Shown piece by piece: positions 61,024 through 64,000 of a DNA stretch of 64,000 nt. Both the position numbers and the translations under genes were made by a program. Every line of letters begins with the position of its first letter. Positions within the stretch are counted from its first letter, which is position 1. The stretch is from JAAUTT01 sp963846585 (GTDB lineage: Bacteria; Bacteroidota; Bacteroidia; Bacteroidales; JAAUTT01). Location of the stretch: NCBI GenBank assembly GCA_963846585.1, contig CAWJWO010000018.1, positions 310,001-374,000 of the forward strand, given 5' to 3'. The notes under the pieces are model-generated. The model was not told where the DNA came from. It ran no database searches and saw only the letters and a list, made by a program, of their open reading frames with translations.

Positions 61024-62412
61024 ATGTTCCCGGCAAATACTTATACGAATAGAAGAAAAAAGTTGTGTGAATTTATTGCACAAGGAATAATTATTTTACC
61101 TGGTAACTGCGAAGCAGCCTGCAATTATAAAGGCAATCCATATCGTTTCAGGCAGGATAGTACTTTTTCATACTTTTTCGGGCTAAATGAACCTGACCTG
61201 GTTGGCTTAATTGATACCGACAATGGAACAGAATATCTTTTTGGTGATGATACAGGCATTGAAGATATTATTTGGATGGGTAATATTCCCGGTGTTCAGG
61301 AAATGGCAAATAAAACAGGAGTTAAACTTACTCTGCCACTGCGTGAAATTGAACCATTCCTGAAAAAAGCAATATCATCAAAACGAAAAATTCATTATCT
61401 GCCCCCCTACCGTGGAGAAACTATTATCCGGATGCAGGAATGGTTTGGTGTTGGAATATCCGGATTATTTAAAAATTGTTCAATTGAACTTATAAAACAA
61501 GTAATTGAAATGCGTTCAGCGAAAGACAGCCATGAAATATCGGAAATCGAAAAAATGATTGATGTAGCCTTCGATATGCATACTACTGTAATGAAATTAG
61601 CAAAACCAGGGGCTAGTGAACACGAAATAGCGGGTATAATTGAAGGAATTGCATTATCAAAAAGCAATGGTGCTTCATTTCCGGTAATTTTAAGCATGAA
61701 TGGAGAAACACTTCATAATCATAACCATGGTAATATATTACAGAACGGGCGTTTATTACTCACTGATGCAGGTTCTGAATCTGAGCTGCTTTATGCCAGT
61801 GATATTACCCGTACAGTGCCTGTAGGGGGAATTTTCTCAAAAAGCCAGAAAGACATTTATCAAATTGTACTTGATGCTAATTTTGAAACTATAAAATTGA
61901 CTAATCCTGATGTGAATTTTATCAATGTGCATCTTGCGGCAGCTAAAGTAATAGTTTCAGGCTTAAAAAGTCTCGGATTTATGAAAGGTAATATTGATGA
62001 TGCCGTAGCTGCCGGAGCACACGCCTTGTTTTTCCCTCATGGCATCGGACATTTGCTGGGCATGGATGTTCACGATCTGGAAGGACTTGGAGAAGATTAT
62101 GCCGGTTATGATAATAATATTAACAGGAGCGATCAATTTGGCCTTTCCTATCTCCGTTTTGCAAAAAAACCTAAACCTGGATATGTATTAACCGATGAAC
62201 CCGGAATTTATTTCATACCTCCCCTGATTGACCTATGGCAAAAAGAAAAAAATTTTACTGATTATATAAATTACGATAAGGTTCAGAAATTCAGGGATTT
62301 TGGAGGTATCCGCATTGAAGATGATATTCTTGTAACTGAAAATGGATGCCGTGTCTTAGGAAAACCAATACCCAAAACTGTCGACGACATAGAGTCAATA
62401 ATGGCTGGATAG
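61024..62412 (+). CDS. pepP: Xaa-Pro aminopeptidase (M24B family)
   Basis: 462 residues. The N-terminal creatinase-like domain opens with NTYTNRRKKLCEFI and includes RQDSTFSYFFGLNEPD. The pita-bread catalytic domain has metal ligands in LLLTDAGSE, YASDITRTVPV, FFPHGIGHLLGMDVHD, LTDEPGIYF and GGIRIEDDILVT. By family, it removes N-terminal residues before proline using two divalent metals. Cytoplasmic, full length, monocistronic. Confidence 0.95.
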   Translation: MFPANTYTNRRKKLCEFIAQGIIILPGNCEAACNYKGNPYRFRQDSTFSYFFGLNEPDLVGLIDTDNGTEYLFGDDTGIEDIIWMGNIPGVQEMANKTGVKLTLPLREIEPFLKKAISSKRKIHYLPPYRGETIIRMQEWFGVGISGLFKNCSIELIKQVIEMRSAKDSHEISEIEKMIDVAFDMHTTVMKLAKPGASEHEIAGIIEGIALSKSNGASFPVILSMNGETLHNHNHGNILQNGRLLLTDAGSESELLYASDITRTVPVGGIFSKSQKDIYQIVLDANFETIKLTNPDVNFINVHLAAAKVIVSGLKSLGFMKGNIDDAVAAGAHALFFPHGIGHLLGMDVHDLEGLGEDYAGYDNNINRSDQFGLSYLRFAKKPKPGYVLTDEPGIYFIPPLIDLWQKEKNFTDYINYDKVQKFRDFGGIRIEDDILVTENGCRVLGKPIPKTVDDIESIMAG

Positions 62413-62422
62413 TCGTATGTAG

Positions 62423-62658
62423 TTTAGAGCCAGGAACCAGGAACCAGGAACCAAGATATGAGACGTGGGACGTGGGACGTGAAAAGAAGGACGTGAAGAT
62501 TTGAGACTTAAGATTCTATATCTATATTTAAAATTTTTAATTGTTTCCATTTTCAAATTTTCAAATTAGCACATTTTCAAATTATATTTCATGTCTCATG
62601 TCTCACGTCCCTTTTCACGTCTAAGGTCTTGGCTCCTGGTTCCTGGTTCTTGGTTCTA
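62423..62658 (+). repeat. Layered inverted word arrays between pepP and sdhB
   Basis: The outer left arm has GAGCCAGGAACCAGGAACC units (62427-62456), then GAGACGTGGGACGTGGGACG (62459-62482) and GGACGTGAAGATTTGAG. On the right, GTCTCATGTCTCACGTCCC and CACGTCTAAGG (62591-62628) are followed by TTGGCTCCTGGTTCCTGG units (62629-62656). The order of word types is mirrored, giving a two-layer hairpin about 235 bp long with an AT-rich interior. Confidence 0.88.
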
Positions 62659-62664
62659 TATATA

Positions 62665-63405
62665 TCAGGTTAATGTGGCCGCATAATATTCCCTGTTTAG
62701 CCTTGCAATATTGGCAAGTTTGATATCTTTAGGGCATTCAACTTCACACGCCCCCGTATTCGTGCAATTGCCAAAACCCAGTTCATCCATCTTTCTTACC
62801 ATCCTCAATACACGTTCTTTTGCTTCCAGTCTTCCCTGAGGCAATAAGGCAAGATGTGAAACTTTAGCTGAAACGAAGAGCATGGCAGAGGCATTTTTAC
62901 ATGCTGCAACACAAGCTCCGCATCCTATACAGGCTGCTGCATCCATAGAAAGATCGGCGTTAATCTTAGGTATCGGAATTGCGTTTCCATCTGGCACTCC
63001 CCCGGTATTTACCGATATATATCCGCCTTCCTGTATAATTTTATCAAATGCACTACGGTCAACTACCAGGTCTTTAAGTATAGGAAAAGCTCTGGCCCGC
63101 CATGGTTCAATTACAATAACATCCCCATCTTTAAACCTTCGCATATGTAACTGACATGTAGTAACACTGCTATCATTGCCATGAGGACGTCCATTTATGT
63201 ACAAACTGCACATTCCACAAATCCCTTCTCGGCAGTCATGATCAAAACATACCGGTTTTTCAAACTTATCCACAAGTTGTTCATTCAGCTGGTCGAGCAT
63301 TTCGAGAAAAGAGCACTCGTCGGATATATTGGATATTTTGTAGGTGACAAACTTACCTTTTGAAGTGGCATTTTCCTGTCTCCAAATCTTTAGTGTAAAA
63401 TCCAT
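62665..63405 (-). CDS. sdhB: Succinate dehydrogenase / fumarate reductase iron-sulphur subunit
   Basis: 246 residues. The [2Fe-2S] cysteines lie in CFDHDCREGICGMCSLY, the ferredoxin-type clusters in AACIGCGACVAACKNASAM and NCTNTGACEVECPKDI. It carries electrons between the flavin subunit and the membrane anchor. Lies 59 bp downstream of sdhA on the same strand. With the cytochrome b subunit expected upstream of sdhA this would be the Bacteroidota C-A-B order. Succinate oxidation versus fumarate reduction cannot be told from this subunit. Confidence 0.96.
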   Translation of the reverse strand: MDFTLKIWRQENATSKGKFVTYKISNISDECSFLEMLDQLNEQLVDKFEKPVCFDHDCREGICGMCSLYINGRPHGNDSSVTTCQLHMRRFKDGDVIVIEPWRARAFPILKDLVVDRSAFDKIIQEGGYISVNTGGVPDGNAIPIPKINADLSMDAAACIGCGACVAACKNASAMLFVSAKVSHLALLPQGRLEAKERVLRMVRKMDELGFGNCTNTGACEVECPKDIKLANIARLNREYYAATLT

Positions 63406-63407
63406 AT

Positions 63408-63461
63408 TAATTTATTATTGATTATTGACTATTGATTATTGTTTATTGACTATTGACTATT
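63408..63461 (-). repeat. Word array (AATAGTCAATAGTC type) between sdhA and sdhB
   Basis: The ATTGACTATTGATTATTG units fill the whole gap on the plus strand. On the coding strand they read AATAGTCAATAGTCAATA. Confidence 0.8.
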
Positions 63462-63464
63462 AAC

Positions 63465-64000
63465 TTACTTATAGTTTCGGGTTGCAACATGAATGTTTTC
63501 ATATATTAAGTGTTCTTTATTCAGCAATGGTTCATTTCCTTCACCCATATATTCCCATGCCATAACGTACATGAAATCATCATCATTGCGTTTGGCTTCA
63601 CCATCCTCTGTCTGATATTCTTCGCGAAAGTGGCCACCGCAGGATTCTTCCCTTGTAAGGGCATCTTTGGCGATTAATTCTCCCAATTCGAGAAAATCGG
63701 CAACCCGAAGCGCTTTCTCTAATTCCGGATTCATTTCATTATCTGTTCCTGTAACCCGAACCTCTTTCCAGAATTCCTCGCCCAGGGCTTTAATTTCAAC
63801 AATAGCATCACTACAACTTTTATTTGTCCGTCCCATCCCGACTTTTTCCCACATTATCCTGCCAAGTTTTTTATGAAAACTATCAACGGAATGTTTGCCC
63901 TTAATGCTCATAAGTTTTGCAATTCTGTCCCGAACCTGTCTTTCTGCATCAACAAACTGAGGCAAATCAGTATTCATTCTTGGAGTACGGATATCCGATG
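63465..64000 (-). CDS. sdhA: Succinate dehydrogenase / fumarate reductase flavoprotein subunit, C-terminal part
   Basis: The frame stays open to the window edge, so the 5' part is missing. The visible 178 residues begin SDIRTPRMNTDLPQF, then GRIMWEKVGMGRTNKSC, LEKALRVADFLELGE, REESCGGHFREEYQTEDG and end HVATRNYK. The ESCGGHFREE segment with EYQTEDGEA is the capping/C-terminal helical region typical of SdhA/FrdA of the Bacteroidota and epsilon-type enzymes. Any ATG inside this part is internal. Confidence 0.93.
   Translation of the reverse strand, partial: SDIRTPRMNTDLPQFVDAERQVRDRIAKLMSIKGKHSVDSFHKKLGRIMWEKVGMGRTNKSCSDAIVEIKALGEEFWKEVRVTGTDNEMNPELEKALRVADFLELGELIAKDALTREESCGGHFREEYQTEDGEAKRNDDDFMYVMAWEYMGEGNEPLLNKEHLIYENIHVATRNYK

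Noticed and set aside
1..64000. tRNA, rRNA or other structural RNA genes
   Set aside because: No intergenic stretch showed a cloverleaf-like sequence, rRNA signature, or tmRNA/SRP/RNase P core that I could recognise.

Overview
The window is an AT-rich chromosomal segment of a member of the Bacteroidota, probably an uncultured Bacteroidia lineage. The evidence is type IX secretion (T9SS) C-terminal sorting domains on at least three secreted proteins, TonB-dependent receptors with carboxypeptidase-regulatory N-domains, BACON domains, TAnnTTTG-type promoter boxes, an atpD-atpC pair apart from the rest of the ATP synthase, and a very short epsilon subunit. I see no rRNA, tRNA, CRISPR array, prophage or transposase gene.

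Layout: 0-0.8 kb holds the 3' end of a sensor histidine kinase. 1.2-9.6 kb holds two near-duplicate TonB-dependent receptors flanking a secreted beta-helix protein with a T9SS tail. 9.8-16.6 kb is a sensing and sugar block: an orphan sugar-binding lipoprotein next to a chemoreceptor, a lipoprotein epimerase of the AGE family, threonine aldolase and a second chemoreceptor. 16.7-18.5 kb encodes a C1q-like surface protein and a small T9SS protein. 18.7-20.7 kb is atpD-atpC. 20.9-23.2 kb has an exported hydrolase and lysA. 23.7-27.3 kb is a thiamine cluster, thiE-tenA-thiL-thiD, with thiD frameshifted. 27.5-32.5 kb has an exported 1-Cys peroxiredoxin, an M16 peptidase and an acyl-reductase-like SDR. 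32.7-36.2 kb is a small envelope and stress group: SMR exporter, Spy-like protein, Hsp20, ECF sigma factor, small membrane protein and a lone receiver domain. 36.5-39.3 kb has a frameshifted MFS gene, yebC and an unknown gene. 39.4-46.0 kb has a giant propeller/BACON/T9SS protein and an outer-membrane barrel. 46.1-53.8 kb is gltB-gltD and a type-2 trpB. 54-56.9 kb is a third chemoreceptor beside a second orphan sugar-binding lipoprotein. 57-64 kb is core metabolism and translation: class I fumarase, prfB with its programmed +1 frameshift, an unknown gene, an M24 aminopeptidase, sdhB and the end of sdhA.

The most unusual structure lies between the genes. Most borders of the housekeeping-type genes carry short (about 6-12 bp) imperfect tandem 'words' drawn from a small vocabulary: GAACCAGG, GACGTGGGA, GTTGTTAG, GGTTTATAA, ACAAATTAC, GTCGTAAG, GGGGCTAG, TTAGGCTA, GAAGGTAG and GACAGAGG. 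Their strand follows the genes. Downstream of a gene its coding strand reads the form above, and upstream of a gene it reads the reverse complement. Neighbouring genes are therefore separated by large, sometimes layered, inverted repeats. In four genes the words run into the reading frame and supply the C-terminal residues. The TonB/SBP/MCP region (0.84-12.8 kb) and the trpB2-MCP-SBP region (52.4-57 kb) lack the words, and most of the ordinary hairpin-plus-T-run terminators seen here sit at borders without words. I know of no named repeat family with this behaviour. That judgement comes from memory only, because no database search was possible.
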